Shown: positions 32,714-42,590, counted from the stretch's first letter. The stretch is DNA of 59,453 nt from Baia soyae (GCF_004341445.1 NZ_SLXV01000016.1:1-59453); one strand, 5' to 3'. A program made the numbers and translations. The notes: generated by a model from the sequence alone, not told the origin.

Positions 32714-33907
32714 ATGTCGTCGACAAAATTATGGAATCAAAATTTCTTGCTTTTATGGATAGGACAAGCCCAATCATTGTGTGGGAACATACTTTATACA
32801 GTAGCCCTCACCTATTTAGTTTTAGACTTAACCGGTACACCTAAGTATACAGCGATAACAATGGCAGCAGGCTTGATCCCATATGTGTTTAGTCCGCTAG
32901 TCGGTGTTATGATTGATCGGATTAATATAAAGCCGTATTTAGTTGTAGGTGATCTGATACGAGGCTTGTTAATGATTTTTATTTGTTATCTTCTATACAT
33001 GGACCAACTTACGGTTTTTATCATAGTAGTATCAGCATTTATATCTGGATTAATAGGTGTTATTTATCGCCCTTCTTTTGGGGCACTTCTGCCTAAGTTA
33101 GTCCCTAAAGAAGATATTGCAAGAGCAAATGCTTTAAATTCACTTTCGGGGCAGATTGCTACTTTTGCTGGATTTGTTTTTGGGGGACTTTTAGTTGCGT
33201 ATGTGGGAACCTTGTTTGCCATTTTAATTAACGGCATTTCTTTTCTCATTATGTCAGTGTTATTAAGCTTGATCCGGTTCCCGGAAGTAGCTAAAAATAG
33301 GATTCAAGCTTCTGTGATTCAAGATTTAAAAGAAGGTTTTCGTTATTTATTTTCTACCAGTTCTTTATGGAGGATTCCTTTTATCTTTTTTGCAATGGGT
33401 GTGAGTTATGCGGCCCTAGAGATGCTAATGCCAGTGAAATTAAAGAGTGTGAATTATGGAGCAGAAGGATTTGGAATTTTGTTTTCGGCTCTTTTAATAG
33501 GTTCCATATGTGTCAGTTCTTTCATTTCTAAGTCGGGCAAAAATCTGGATACGAGTTGGTATACACCGATTGGATTGATTGTGATGGGAGTTTCAATGGG
33601 AGGTTTAGCTTTTTCAACCAATTTCATTACCTCTTGTATTTTCGCTTTTATTTATGGTATGGGTTCCTCACTAGTGAGTATAAGTTCGATCACTTTTATT
33701 CAAACGAATGTAGCCGATCCATTCAGAGGGAGAATATTTGGCCTGTTTGGAGTGATTGAGCAAGCGTGTATGCCGATTGCCTTATTGATAATAGGTAAGA
33801 GTACTGACTTTTTAAGTACAGATTTTATCTTATATGCAGTGGCGTTTGGGATCGGTTGTATTGCTTTTTTATGTTGGAGTAGGAGAGGTGGACAAGCACA
33901 TGTATGA
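32714..33907 (+). CDS. MFS transporter (drug or siderophore exporter-like)
   Basis: About 397 residues from ATG at 32714 (GGAAGTGA before it). Twelve helices; N-terminal WNQNFLLLWIGQAQSLCGNILY and the motif-A-like GVMIDRINIKPYLVVGD, with YRPSFGALLPKLVPKEDIARANALNSLSGQ characteristic of the MefA/EntS branch of exporters. It may export a macrolide-like drug or a secondary metabolite. The last codons overlap a small DUF4177 gene. Its promoter does not show the MarR operator seen nearby. Confidence 0.85.
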   Translation: MSSTKLWNQNFLLLWIGQAQSLCGNILYTVALTYLVLDLTGTPKYTAITMAAGLIPYVFSPLVGVMIDRINIKPYLVVGDLIRGLLMIFICYLLYMDQLTVFIIVVSAFISGLIGVIYRPSFGALLPKLVPKEDIARANALNSLSGQIATFAGFVFGGLLVAYVGTLFAILINGISFLIMSVLLSLIRFPEVAKNRIQASVIQDLKEGFRYLFSTSSLWRIPFIFFAMGVSYAALEMLMPVKLKSVNYGAEGFGILFSALLIGSICVSSFISKSGKNLDTSWYTPIGLIVMGVSMGGLAFSTNFITSCIFAFIYGMGSSLVSISSITFIQTNVADPFRGRIFGLFGVIEQACMPIALLIIGKSTDFLSTDFILYAVAFGIGCIAFLCWSRRGGQAHV

Positions 33908-34067
33908 ATACAAAGTGATCAAGGTACCTTCGACTGCTGGCTCAGAAGATTATGAGTCAGTGATCAATCATATAGCGGAAGATGGCTGGCGTTTGACTCA
34001 GGTGTGTAGGAATCAAGCATTGGGAAGTGATCTGACAATCATGTTAATCTTTGAGAGACAAAAATAA
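33900..34067 (+). CDS. DUF4177-like small protein
   Basis: 55 residues starting MYEYKVIKVPS and containing INHIAEDGWRLTQV, then a final strand IMLIFERQK: the pattern of DUF4177 proteins, small alpha/beta folds of unknown function. The ATG lies within the stop region of the transporter (8-base overlap), and AGGAGAGG is positioned before it, so expression is coupled. Confidence 0.8.
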   Translation: MYEYKVIKVPSTAGSEDYESVINHIAEDGWRLTQVCRNQALGSDLTIMLIFERQK

Positions 34068-34077
34068 AGACTAAGAT

Positions 34078-34114
34078 AGAAAGAGGTGCCATCCACGTGG
34101 CATCTCTTTCTTTT
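34078..34114 (+). terminator. Terminator after the MFS/DUF4177 pair
   Basis: AGAAAGAGGTGCCA pairs with TGGCATCTCTTTCT (one mismatch), followed by TTTCTA. The 3' arm is itself T-rich. Confidence 0.7.
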
Positions 34115-34129
34115 CTATAGCTTAGACTT

Positions 34130-34678
34130 TTAGGATTGACTATTTTTCAGGTAGTCTGCGTACTCAACCTGAAACTCCCGTGATTGCTTAAAACTATTTG
34201 ATATCGTTGAAAGAGCTCCAATAATATCTTCTTGTGAACTTTCTAGTATAGAGAATACTTGTGGTGGACGAGGAATCCTCAGTTGGGTGTGATCATGATA
34301 TACCTTCGTTACAATGGTTCCGATCTTTTTATTTTCATTATTGGAGGTGAGTATACTCCACATCCACCGCTCTTGATCGGTATAATCTTCTGTATTTCCC
34401 CACTCACGAGATATGTGTAAGTTTCCTGGTAATCTAGTATCTGACTGTAATCCTGCTCCCTTTAGTTCCTTATTAATGGACAGGAATAGCAGATTCAAGT
34501 AGGATCCATATGCCATATCCCCAGCTTGTTTGTATGCATTCATTAACTGATCTTGATTCTTGTTAAATACAACTTGCCAATTTTGTTCGATGTACGTGTT
34601 GATATATTCTGCAACGATGTGTATATCAACGTTGCTGTTGTCTTGAAGATAATCATGAAGTGAATCGTATTGACTCAT
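34130..34678 (-). CDS. Uncharacterised cytosolic protein
   Basis: 182 residues, no signal or membrane segment, aromatic-rich with DHTQLRIPRPPQVFSI in the C-terminal half and DYTDQERWMWSILT in the centre. No family recognised. The start is preceded by AAAGGAG (34686-34692 region on the minus strand), which supports translation. Single gene flanked by convergent and divergent neighbours. Confidence 0.55.
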   Translation of the reverse strand: MSQYDSLHDYLQDNSNVDIHIVAEYINTYIEQNWQVVFNKNQDQLMNAYKQAGDMAYGSYLNLLFLSINKELKGAGLQSDTRLPGNLHISREWGNTEDYTDQERWMWSILTSNNENKKIGTIVTKVYHDHTQLRIPRPPQVFSILESSQEDIIGALSTISNSFKQSREFQVEYADYLKNSQS

Positions 34679-34858
34679 GCCATTGACTCCTTTTTTATCA
34701 TTTTAGAACTACAATTCTATTTTATCTAAACGAATCAAAAATATCTGCCCTAACAAAAAAAGAGAAACTGAATAATCTAGTAAATGCAGCTCTATCTTTA
34801 CTAATCGACTCTATTTAGAAGACATCGAGAAAAAACATGAGAAGGAAGAGATAGATCG

Positions 34859-35827
34859 ATGACATGGACATATGGGAAGATTGTAACTTTGGATGAGTTA
34901 ATCGAGTATATCGCCGAAAATGATGAGTCGAAACATCCAGAGATCCATATTCATCACACATGGAAACCCGATCATTCCAGCTTTAACGGAGCAAACTATA
35001 TTACGTTGCAAAACGGAATGAGATCTGCGCATCTAGGGAGAGGGTTTATCACGATTGCACAACACGTATCCTTGTTTCCAGATGGAAAATTCGTTCTAGG
35101 TAGAGACATTAATCTCCCTCCAGCTAGTTCCACTGGCTACAATGATTCAGACTCAGATGGCACTCACCCATTTATGGTTGAAACAGTAGGGAATTTTGAT
35201 GTGGGTCATGATCCTTTTCAACCTCCACAAAGCACTGCCTTGTTTCACTTGACTGCCTATTTTGTGAAGTATAGAGGTGCGAAAATCAAGTTTCATAACG
35301 AGATGAGCAGTAAAACGTGTCCGGGAAGCTCTATTAATAAACAATGGTTTGTCGGTGAAGTTCAAAAGATAGTGGGCGGAGGGAATGGGAGTAATCCACA
35401 AATCCCGGAACCAGGTTACACTGAAATCGCTTTTCCTGGTTATCCCATTAGAAAGGGAGCAAGAGGGCCTGTTGTGGGGCGTATTCAGCAGAAGGTTGGA
35501 GTAAAAGCGGATCAGATATTCGGTCCTACGACAGAGAAAGCTGTGAGAGCTTGGCAGAAAGCCCATGGATTAAGAGTGGATGGAGTGGTAGGGCCTGACA
35601 CTTGGAAGTCGATGTTTAATAATAGTAATGTATATCCAGGAAAATTGATTCGAAGAGGCTCAAAGGGTGATGTAGTAAGGGCGATTCAGAAGAAATTAGG
35701 TGGATTGATTGTGGACGGTGTCTTTGGTGTCAAGACAGAGGTAGCGGTGAAGGCGTTTCAAAGGAAGAAAGGACTTGCAGTAGATGGGATAGTGGGACTG
35801 CAAACGTGGAATGTGTTGTTTAAATAG
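34859..35827 (+). CDS. N-acetylmuramoyl-L-alanine amidase with two peptidoglycan-binding domains
   Basis: 322 residues. The Amidase_2/PGRP-type catalytic domain (about 20-165) has zinc ligands in IHIHHTWKP (H32 or H33), H146 in KIKFHNEM and C154 in SKTCPGSS. Two PG_binding_1 domains follow (about 195-257 and 262-322), each ending in VDGxxGxxTW. No signal peptide is present, so release may need lysis or a holin, as for phage endolysins and mother-cell lytic amidases. No phage genes are nearby. Confidence 0.85.
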   Translation: MTWTYGKIVTLDELIEYIAENDESKHPEIHIHHTWKPDHSSFNGANYITLQNGMRSAHLGRGFITIAQHVSLFPDGKFVLGRDINLPPASSTGYNDSDSDGTHPFMVETVGNFDVGHDPFQPPQSTALFHLTAYFVKYRGAKIKFHNEMSSKTCPGSSINKQWFVGEVQKIVGGGNGSNPQIPEPGYTEIAFPGYPIRKGARGPVVGRIQQKVGVKADQIFGPTTEKAVRAWQKAHGLRVDGVVGPDTWKSMFNNSNVYPGKLIRRGSKGDVVRAIQKKLGGLIVDGVFGVKTEVAVKAFQRKKGLAVDGIVGLQTWNVLFK

Positions 35828-35853
35828 AAATAAGTATCGGAATAAAAAAGAAA

Positions 35854-35894
35854 GGGTATCTTGAAGCGAAAACTAGTGCCGCTTCAAGATACCC
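35854..35894. terminator. Bidirectional terminator between amidase and purK-like gene
   Basis: GGGTATCTTGAAGCG and CGCTTCAAGATACCC form a perfect 15-base stem between convergent genes; an A-run precedes it (35842-35853) and TATTTC follows. Confidence 0.8.
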
Positions 35895-35903
35895 TATTTC
35901 TGT

Positions 35904-37145
35904 CTAGGAGTGATACAATCTCTTACATTCTATCTGGTTGTTAGCAATAGAACAAATAGCATCCCACTCTTGTTGGCTTAGTGGCTCCCAAATAGGCATC
36001 TCGTTGATTAACTCTAACAAATCTTGTAACGAATCCCCAACGAAATTAATATGTCCCATCTTTCTTCCTTCTTTGGCCCCGTTCTTCCCATACCAGTGCA
36101 CTTTTGCACAAGGTGGTAACTTCGTCAACTCATTCAAAAAGGCCTCTTGATGTTCTACAAATAGATTTACCATAATTCCAGTGTTTTTTTGAACTAACTT
36201 ACGAAGTGGAAGTCCTGTTACCGCACGTACGAACTGCTCAAACTGGCAAGGGTTCGTGGTATCCATGGTGATATGACCTGAATTGTGTGGCCTAGGTGCT
36301 AATTTGTTTACCCAAATGGTTCCATCTGCCAGCACAAACATCTTAATAGCAAGCACTCCAACAAATGGAAGTTGGCTAGCCAATTGATGCGCAATTTGCT
36401 CCGCTCTCATGCGAATTCCCTCTTTAATAGGGGCTGGAGAAATCGTCATGTGTAGAATTTGGTTCCGATGGATATTCATAGCAGGTGGATAAACCTCTAT
36501 CTCCCCTGAAATACTTCGAGCTGCAATCACTGAAATTTCTTTTACATAAGGAACAAATTTCTCAACCAATATTCCCTTTTCGATCATTTCTTGCGGAGGA
36601 AGCGGATCGTCCGAGGTACGAACCACCCATCGGTTCTTTCCATCATGTCTACATGTAAGCACTTTCAATACACAAGGAAGTTGTAGTTCCTCAATTGCCT
36701 CAAGCATCTCTGTTTCCGATGTTACAACCTGATAGGGAGCAATCGGGATTTGTGCATCTTGTAATACTTTCCGCTCCTGCCCTCGATGTCTCGTCCAGTG
36801 GAGAAGAGTACTTCCTTGTGGTAAGGGCTTTTTGGTCTCAATCATTTGAACCATATCAGGATCTATATTTTCAAACTCATATACGACTAGATCAGACTTT
36901 TCCATAAGCTTTTCTATTGCCAACGGGGAATCATACGCTCCAACGATCTGTTCATCCGCTACTTGTCCTGCTGGAGAATCGTTAGCTGGGTCTAATACGA
37001 TGAAGCGATATCCTAATCTACGTCCCTCTAGGACAATCATGCGGCTTAGATGGCCTCCGCCTAACACGCCGATCGTCTGTCCAGGAAAGACTACTAGAGA
37101 AGGATTACTTGATTGCCCACTCAGTTCTTGGCTTTCTTGATGCAT
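35904..37145 (-). CDS. PurK-like ATP-grasp protein with altered active site
   Basis: 413 residues, about 30 more than usual because of an N-terminal extension. The fold follows PurK (N5-carboxyaminoimidazole ribonucleotide synthetase): TIGVLGGGHLSRM, YEFENID, LPQGS, LAPRPHNSGH and KVHWYGKNGAKEGRKMGHI. Key positions differ: K268 in AIKMF and K281 in VNKLAPR replace the two glutamates that bind magnesium in family enzymes, and the GGYDGKGQ loop reads CRHDGKNR (165-172). No purE or other pur gene is adjacent. It may be a paralogue with a changed or lost activity, not the purine enzyme. Confidence 0.75.
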   Translation of the reverse strand: MHQESQELSGQSSNPSLVVFPGQTIGVLGGGHLSRMIVLEGRRLGYRFIVLDPANDSPAGQVADEQIVGAYDSPLAIEKLMEKSDLVVYEFENIDPDMVQMIETKKPLPQGSTLLHWTRHRGQERKVLQDAQIPIAPYQVVTSETEMLEAIEELQLPCVLKVLTCRHDGKNRWVVRTSDDPLPPQEMIEKGILVEKFVPYVKEISVIAARSISGEIEVYPPAMNIHRNQILHMTISPAPIKEGIRMRAEQIAHQLASQLPFVGVLAIKMFVLADGTIWVNKLAPRPHNSGHITMDTTNPCQFEQFVRAVTGLPLRKLVQKNTGIMVNLFVEHQEAFLNELTKLPPCAKVHWYGKNGAKEGRKMGHINFVGDSLQDLLELINEMPIWEPLSQQEWDAICSIANNQIECKRLYHS

Positions 37146-37311
37146 CGTATATCATCCTTGCTGTTTATATTTTGCTAAATTAAATTTTGTAAAATAAATA
37201 TACCATAAGCAATCGTTTTGTGTCAATAATATTTCGTATAACTGTATTTCATACAATTTAGTTTTTGGTTGTTATAAAAGTATATGGCTACCATGACTTA
37301 AAAATTTAGCA

Positions 37312-37347
37312 AGAAACCCTTCTGATTGTGTTCTCAGAAGGGTTTCT
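37312..37347 (-). terminator. Terminator after glnA
   Basis: AGAAACCCTTCTGA and TCAGAAGGGTTTCT form a 14-base stem; on the minus strand it is followed by TGCTAAATTTTT. Confidence 0.7.
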
Positions 37348-37385
37348 CTCCTAACGTGTGTTTTTCTTCTTAGGTACCGTGGGTC

Positions 37386-38729
37386 CTAATAGAGAGACAT
37401 GTACTGCTCGCGTTCCCATTCGTGAACAGTAGTGCGGAATAAGTCCCATTCGATTTTCTTTGCTTCCACAAAGTGGTTTAGTACGTGCCCACCGAGTGCA
37501 TTTGCGATAACCGTATTGTTTTGAATCGCTTGAATTGCTTCGTCTAAGTTTGCTGGTAGGCTTTCAATCCCTGCATCTCTACGCTCTTGCTCATCCATAA
37601 CGTAGATGTTGCGGTCTGTTTGTGGAGGTGCTGCTAACTTGTTTTTAATGCCATCCAAACCAGCTGCTAGCATCGCAGCGAGTGCTAGGTAAGGGTTTGC
37701 TGATGGGTCTGGAGAACGAACCTCGATCCGAGTACCGAGACCACGAGAAGCAGGTACACGAACTAACGGGCTACGGTTTTTTGGAGACCAAGCTACATAG
37801 CAAGGCGCTTCATAACCAGGTACCAAACGCTTATAGGAGTTGACTAATGGATTAGTTACCGCTGTAAAAGCACGCGCATGCTTTAAGATTCCAGCTAGAT
37901 AGTGAAGTGCTGTTTCAGATAGACCTAGCTCATTACTCTCATCATAGAAAGCATTTTCGTTTCCACGGAAGAGAGATTGATGACAATGCATACCCGAACC
38001 ATTGACACCAAATAGTGGTTTCGGCATAAAGGTTGCATGCAAGCCATAATTACGTGCTACATTTTTTACTACCAATTTAAATGTTTGGATTTGGTCTGCT
38101 GCTTTGATAGCATCCGCATATTTGAAGTCGATTTCATGCTGTCCAGGTGCTACCTCGTGGTGGGAAGCTTCGATTTCAAAGCCCATTTGCTCAAGAGTAA
38201 GCACGATATCACGACGGCAGTTTTCGCCGAGATCAAGTGGCGCTAGGTCAAAGTAACCACCTTGGTCATTTAGATCAAGAGTTGGGTTCCCTTTGTCATC
38301 CGTTTTAAAGAGGAAAAACTCTGGCTCTGGCCCTACGTTAAAGGAAGTGAAACCAAGCTCTTTCGCTTCTGCCATTACTTTTTTTAGAATCCCACGTGGA
38401 TCTCCTGCAAATGGAGTACCCTCTGGAGTGTAGATATCACAAGTAAGGGCACCTACCTTTGAATTTCCTGCTGTTACCCATGGATAAATGACCCATGTAT
38501 CAAGATCCGGATATAGGTACATGTCGGATTCTTCAATGCGAACAAACCCTTCAATCGAAGATCCATCAAACATCATTTTATTATCAAGTGCTTTTTCCAA
38601 CTGACTACGCGGAATCTCCACATTTTTAATCGTTCCAAGTAAATCGGTAAATTGAAGACGGATATATTGAACATTTAGTTCCTCGGCTTGTTTTAAAATA
38701 TCTTCTTTCGTAAATTGTGTCATATCCAA
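37386..38729 (-). CDS. glnA: Glutamine synthetase, type I
   Basis: 447 residues, the size of the Gram-positive GSI-alpha form without adenylylation site. Motifs: DGSSIEGF near residue 57, the metal-binding [12 protein letters not shown], [12 protein letters not shown], the flap region [19 protein letters not shown] and [26 protein letters not shown]. It forms glutamine from glutamate, ammonia and ATP. It lies downstream of glnR as in Bacillus and is probably repressed by GlnR through the boxes at 39072-39110. Confidence 0.96.
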   Translation of the reverse strand: MDMTQFTKEDILKQAEELNVQYIRLQFTDLLGTIKNVEIPRSQLEKALDNKMMFDGSSIEGFVRIEESDMYLYPDLDTWVIYPWVTAGNSKVGALTCDIYTPEGTPFAGDPRGILKKVMAEAKELGFTSFNVGPEPEFFLFKTDDKGNPTLDLNDQGGYFDLAPLDLGENCRRDIVLTLEQMGFEIEASHHEVAPGQHEIDFKYADAIKAADQIQTFKLVVKNVARNYGLHATFMPKPLFGVNGSGMHCHQSLFRGNENAFYDESNELGLSETALHYLAGILKHARAFTAVTNPLVNSYKRLVPGYEAPCYVAWSPKNRSPLVRVPASRGLGTRIEVRSPDPSANPYLALAAMLAAGLDGIKNKLAAPPQTDRNIYVMDEQERRDAGIESLPANLDEAIQAIQNNTVIANALGGHVLNHFVEAKKIEWDLFRTTVHEWEREQYMSLY

Positions 38730-38796
38730 TCATTCTCCCTTTAAAGTAGTTAAGTTAGTTGCGGAAAAACCGCGATTTCCTTGGTGTCTGCATAAA

Positions 38797-39009
38797 CTAA
38801 TTACTTTTTCTATTTTCAATCAACGATTTAATTTCAAATAAGCGTTTTACATCGTTAAAGGAAAATAGGCATTGGTCCCCATTTGTACACTCAGGTTGGA
38901 TTAAACCCTGTTGCTCTAAGTAACGAACTTGACGTGGCGTTAGAGCAGTCAACTTGGTTACAGTTCCAATTGGAAACAAAGGCATATTTCGCCGCATCTC
39001 ATCATTCAT
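38797..39009 (-). CDS. glnR: Short GlnR-like MerR-family repressor
   Basis: 70 residues covering only the MerR-type DNA-binding domain: RRNMPLFPIGTVTKLTALTPRQVRYLEQQGL and LFSFNDVKRLFEIKSLIE, which are GlnR-specific. Bacillus GlnR is about 135 residues, with a tail that contacts feedback-inhibited glutamine synthetase and blocks dimerisation. Here translation stops right after the first domain. Past the stop, the same frame contains SRFFR, like the end of the normal tail, 14 codons downstream. The stop codon may be authentic shortening or recent loss. Confidence 0.8.
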   Translation of the reverse strand: MNDEMRRNMPLFPIGTVTKLTALTPRQVRYLEQQGLIQPECTNGDQCLFSFNDVKRLFEIKSLIENRKSN

Positions 39010-39071
39010 GATAACGGCACCTCCCTTCTGTAGAAGGAGTTAGGTGATCCGATGACACTCATTCTATGACG

Positions 39072-39110
39072 TGTAATTATACATGTCAATGCATGTTAGA
39101 AAAGTTTACA
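39072..39110. promoter_or_regulatory. Tandem GlnR/TnrA boxes upstream of glnR
   Basis: TGTTAGAAAAGTTTACA (39094-39110) fits TGTNA-N7-TNACA perfectly. TGTAATTATACATGTCA (39072-39088) fits with one mismatch. Their centres are 22 bases apart, about two helical turns, as at Bacillus glnRA. Repression under nitrogen excess is expected. Confidence 0.75.
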
Positions 39111-39403
39111 CAAAAACTTTTTATGTACAACCATCCCTACAATAAATATCAATAAATCGGTCAACTTCATTCTAGGAGATGAGTGAGTATACTTTTTATT
39201 TAAATACTCTTCTTTTACATAGAATTTAAATACATTGAGATTAAAAATATACAGATTTTATAAATATGCATAACAAATATAACCTTCCTAATTACGGAAA
39301 AGAACTTCTTTTTTATATATACCAAGGAATAGAATTATATTGTTTTATTTATATATATACTATGTTAGTATGATTTTATTCATAAATAGAAGGCGATGGG
39401 ATC
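39111..39403. other. AT-rich divergent promoter region of glnR and the EamA gene
   Basis: Very AT-rich with several poly-T and TATA stretches. It must hold the glnRA promoter and the promoter of the EamA transporter; no single -35/-10 pair is decisive. No small gene with a ribosome site was seen. Confidence 0.35.
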
Positions 39404-40354
39404 ATGAAAAAAACGAATTCGCAAACATGGATTGGTATATTAATGGTTTTATCTGGAGGAGTATTATGGGGAGTGTCTGGAGCGGTTGTGCAGATGCTAT
39501 TTGAGACTTATCACTTCGAACCTGGTTGGGTTGTAAATGTTCGCTTGTTTTTTTCAGGGGGGCTGCTGCTTCTCTTATACAAATTGACTCATAAAGAACA
39601 ATCTATATTTTCTATATTCCGAGATCGAAGAAACATCATACGGGTTGTCGTCTTTTCTGTATGTGGCATGATTGGCGTGCAATATGCATTTTATGTTGCT
39701 ATCAGTGAAGGGAATGCAGCTACAGCTACTCTACTTCAGTATTTAGGACCGATATTCATCGTGCTGTATGTTGCTTATCGGATGAAACGATTTCCGTTTA
39801 TGAACGAATGGCTGGCACTAAGTTTAGCGATGGTAGGGATGTTTTTATTAGTTACAAATGGAAGTTTATCAGGTATTCAAACGAGTAAATCTACATTGAT
39901 CTGGGGGCTTATTTCTGCTGTTGCGGCCGCTTTCAATGTGATTTATCCACAACGTTTGATAGAAAAGTGGGGTTCGATTCTTACTGTAGGTTGGGGAATG
40001 TTGATAGCAGGTATATGTATGACTCCTTTCCAGCAACCATGGAATGTAGGAGGTCAACAATTTACTTGGAAGTCTATTATCTTTTTATTGTTTGTCATTG
40101 TATTTGGGACGTTGTGTGCTTTTGTTTTATACTTAGAAAGTTTGCGATATCTTTCTCCTACACATACTGGAATGTTAGGGATGTCAGATCCATTATGCTC
40201 TATGATTGTAGCGGTGCTTTGGTTGCATCATCAGATAGGAGGATTTGAATTTCTGGGTGCAGCATGTGTTGTAGGTACTGTGATTGTGTTAAGTTATCTT
40301 CCGCGAAATGTTAAAAAAGATACAATGAAGAAGGATAAGATGATTTCAGTGTAG
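39404..40354 (+). CDS. EamA/DMT-family transporter
   Basis: 316 residues with ten helices in two EamA repeats (about 13-150 and 165-300): GGVLWGVSGAVVQMLFE opens the first, and AATATLLQYLGPIFIVLY and SPTHTGMLGMSDPLCSMIVAVLWL close each repeat. These carriers export or import amino acids and other metabolites. AGAAGGCGATGG precedes the ATG. It is divergent from glnR, so a nitrogen-related substrate is possible but unproven. Confidence 0.88.
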   Translation: MKKTNSQTWIGILMVLSGGVLWGVSGAVVQMLFETYHFEPGWVVNVRLFFSGGLLLLLYKLTHKEQSIFSIFRDRRNIIRVVVFSVCGMIGVQYAFYVAISEGNAATATLLQYLGPIFIVLYVAYRMKRFPFMNEWLALSLAMVGMFLLVTNGSLSGIQTSKSTLIWGLISAVAAAFNVIYPQRLIEKWGSILTVGWGMLIAGICMTPFQQPWNVGGQQFTWKSIIFLLFVIVFGTLCAFVLYLESLRYLSPTHTGMLGMSDPLCSMIVAVLWLHHQIGGFEFLGAACVVGTVIVLSYLPRNVKKDTMKKDKMISV

Positions 40355-40376
40355 ATCTATTTGATCAATGTAAGAT

Positions 40377-40418
40377 GGTGGATGAGAAGGTAAGCAATCT
40401 TCTCATCCACCTATTTTT
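40377..40418 (+). terminator. Terminator after the EamA gene
   Basis: GGTGGATGAGAAG and CTTCTCATCCACC form a 13-base stem followed by TATTTTTAT. Confidence 0.85.
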
Positions 40419-40454
40419 ATGAACAAAAGCGTGAATTCTCTTAGGCATTCGATA

Positions 40455-40582
40455 TCACGCATTTTTCTTCTTCCCTTCATTGTCTGTTGTATAGTTGAAG
40501 AATGATTCTTCTAACGAATCCTTTACGGTTTCGATCCTCTCATGCACTCCTCCTATACTACTCAAGTGGACTAGCTTCAACT
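40455..40582 (-). pseudogene. Possible C-terminal remnant of an ABC transporter ATPase
   Basis: The minus frame ends HERIETVKDSLEESFFNYT and a lysine-rich tail before the stop. SLEE-SFF(N/R)-T is the usual end of ABC-2 type ATPases. There is no start or Walker motif, and a stop lies just upstream. It follows the broken permease on the same strand, so both may be traces of a decaying transporter locus. Confidence 0.3.
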
Positions 40583-40653
40583 ATAGAGGTCGCTTACATC
40601 AACATTACTAATCTGTAAGTTGGATTACATAATAGTAAGCTCATTAAATTCCC

Positions 40654-42590
40654 TTAATCCAAGTAGTGAAAGATCGTACGAATATACTTAGAGCGAATCC
40701 ATATAAAATAGAGAACTTGGATCACGCCGAAGATGGTAATGACTTGAAGGATTTTGTCAAATGGAGCCCATTCAACGTTTTTTTTGTTCAGGAAAACGAG
40801 AATCATATAAGCGTGAACAGAAGCGATTGCAAAGGGAGAGAAGAAGAAAATGGCTAATTGTCGGGTGATAATTCGCTTGATCTCTTTTCTTTTAAGACCG
40901 ATCTTGGTTAAGTTTCGATACTTTTCCCTTTCTTCTTGAATGTTTGCAAACAAACGGAAGTAGAGGAAACTAATAGCCGCGATGAAGAAGACCATACTAA
41001 TGAAGGAACCAATGAAGAAGAAGGTTTTATTTCGTACGAGCTCTCCTTGAAAATGATCAGCTGTAGTCATGACTCGTTGAGATTCTCCATTAAAACGCTT
41101 ATTGATTTGCGCACTAAAATCTCCCAGACGAGTCCAGTTCGGAATCTGGTATTCGACAAGGGTATATGTTGGGTAGTTTGGTTTTACTTTACGATACAAA
41201 TCATCACTGATTACATAATAAGTTTGTGCTACAAAGGGGAAATAGGGTGTATTATCTGTTCCAATTATGTTTAATTTTCTTTCTCCCACTTCCATTTCGT
41301 TTTTTTGAAATGTAGAAGGAGGGTTTACTCCCCAACCTCCCGATATCAGCTCTAGGGAATCGTTTCCTTCCAGAGAAATGGGTTCCCTACCGTGAAAGCG
41401 AGCTAATTGATTAAAGGTGGAGTTGGATAGGAGGGCTGTGGTGAGTTCTTCATTATATGGGTCTTCTATTTTATTTAAAGCAAGTAGAGGAACCTGGACT
41501 TTCCTATACTCATATCCATTTTTCTCAAGATACGTATCAATATAATGTATATTTTCTTTTAAATGTTTATCTTGAGGATACGATAAATAAGAGATTGGGA
41601 CCAAAAACTCCTTCAGTATTTGCTCAGCTGTATATAGATAGCTTGTATACAGATTTGCTGTAAAGGCTAAGGAAATCGTGATTAGCACCGTGGACATAAA
41701 TAAGTTTCGGACATTATGCTTTGCTTGATGAGCTAGGTTGGAGATCCAGAGCAAGTTTGTCTTATAAAAATAAAGACGCGAATTTCGTTTTAATAAAGTA
41801 ATCCCTATCGTACTTATTTGAGAGAAGAGGAGATAGGTAACAGCTGTAAGAATAATAAGGGCTATTTTGAGATCGTATCCTGAGTACATGAGCCACTCTG
41901 TAAACGGTACTTCTTTCAATTCATTTTGGTTTTGGATCGCATACACTAATAATCCATACATAAGCAGAATAATGGTGATGCCACATATTGCTGATAGGAG
42001 AGATGCTTTGGATTGACGATTTTGTTTTCGATTTTTGGTTAATAGGGAGTAAATGGTTTGGGAGCGAACAAAAAATGGAGACAGGATGGATACAAAACAA
42101 ATAAATTGATGAACGACATAAAGGTGAACCCGATCGGAATAGCAGATAAACTGAATTCTAAAGGGAATTGAAATATCATGGAGATGACGAAAAAGAAGTA
42201 CTTTGCAAAAAGAAGCCCCAGTAGAATCCCAGAGGCGATTGAAATGAAGCCAATCAGGACATTTTCAAAAAACATCAATTTGATAAACTGCGAATCCGTG
42301 ATGCCTAGTAGGCGGAGTAAACCAAACTCTCGCAATCGTCTATGGAGAAACGTTCCAAATGAGTACAATACAAATACAAATGAACATCCATATTGGAAAG
42401 GGAGGATGCTTGCTAATAAGTCAGTTAAATATTTGTTCATACTGGGATGAAAAAAAGCAACTGAAAAGATAAAAAAGACCATAACAGAAATGGTACTTGC
42501 CATAAAAAAAGCCAAATAGGAGGAGAGATTTCGTTGTACATTGCGTAAGGCAAACTGCTTAAAAGTCATATCTGGCTCCTCCTTTGACAT
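40654..42590 (-). pseudogene. BceB-type ABC permease, split by a frameshift
   Basis: Two minus frames (42039-42590 and 40654 to about 42105) join into one protein of about 645 residues, the normal size of BceB/VraG/YxdM permeases. The first holds helix 1, the FGLLRLLGITDSQFIKLMFFEN motif and helices 2-4. The second continues FVSILSPFFVRSQTIYSLLTK, has later helices, the long extracytoplasmic loop and a final FtsX-like block. One base is gained or lost at about 42080-42105. No intact ATPase (BceA) or BceRS gene is adjacent, so a decayed or orphan antimicrobial-peptide permease is likely; sequencing error is possible. Confidence 0.75.

Noticed and set aside
34859-35827. Prophage remnant around the amidase
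   Set aside because: No holin, tail, integrase or capsid genes nearby; the amidase stands alone between unrelated genes.
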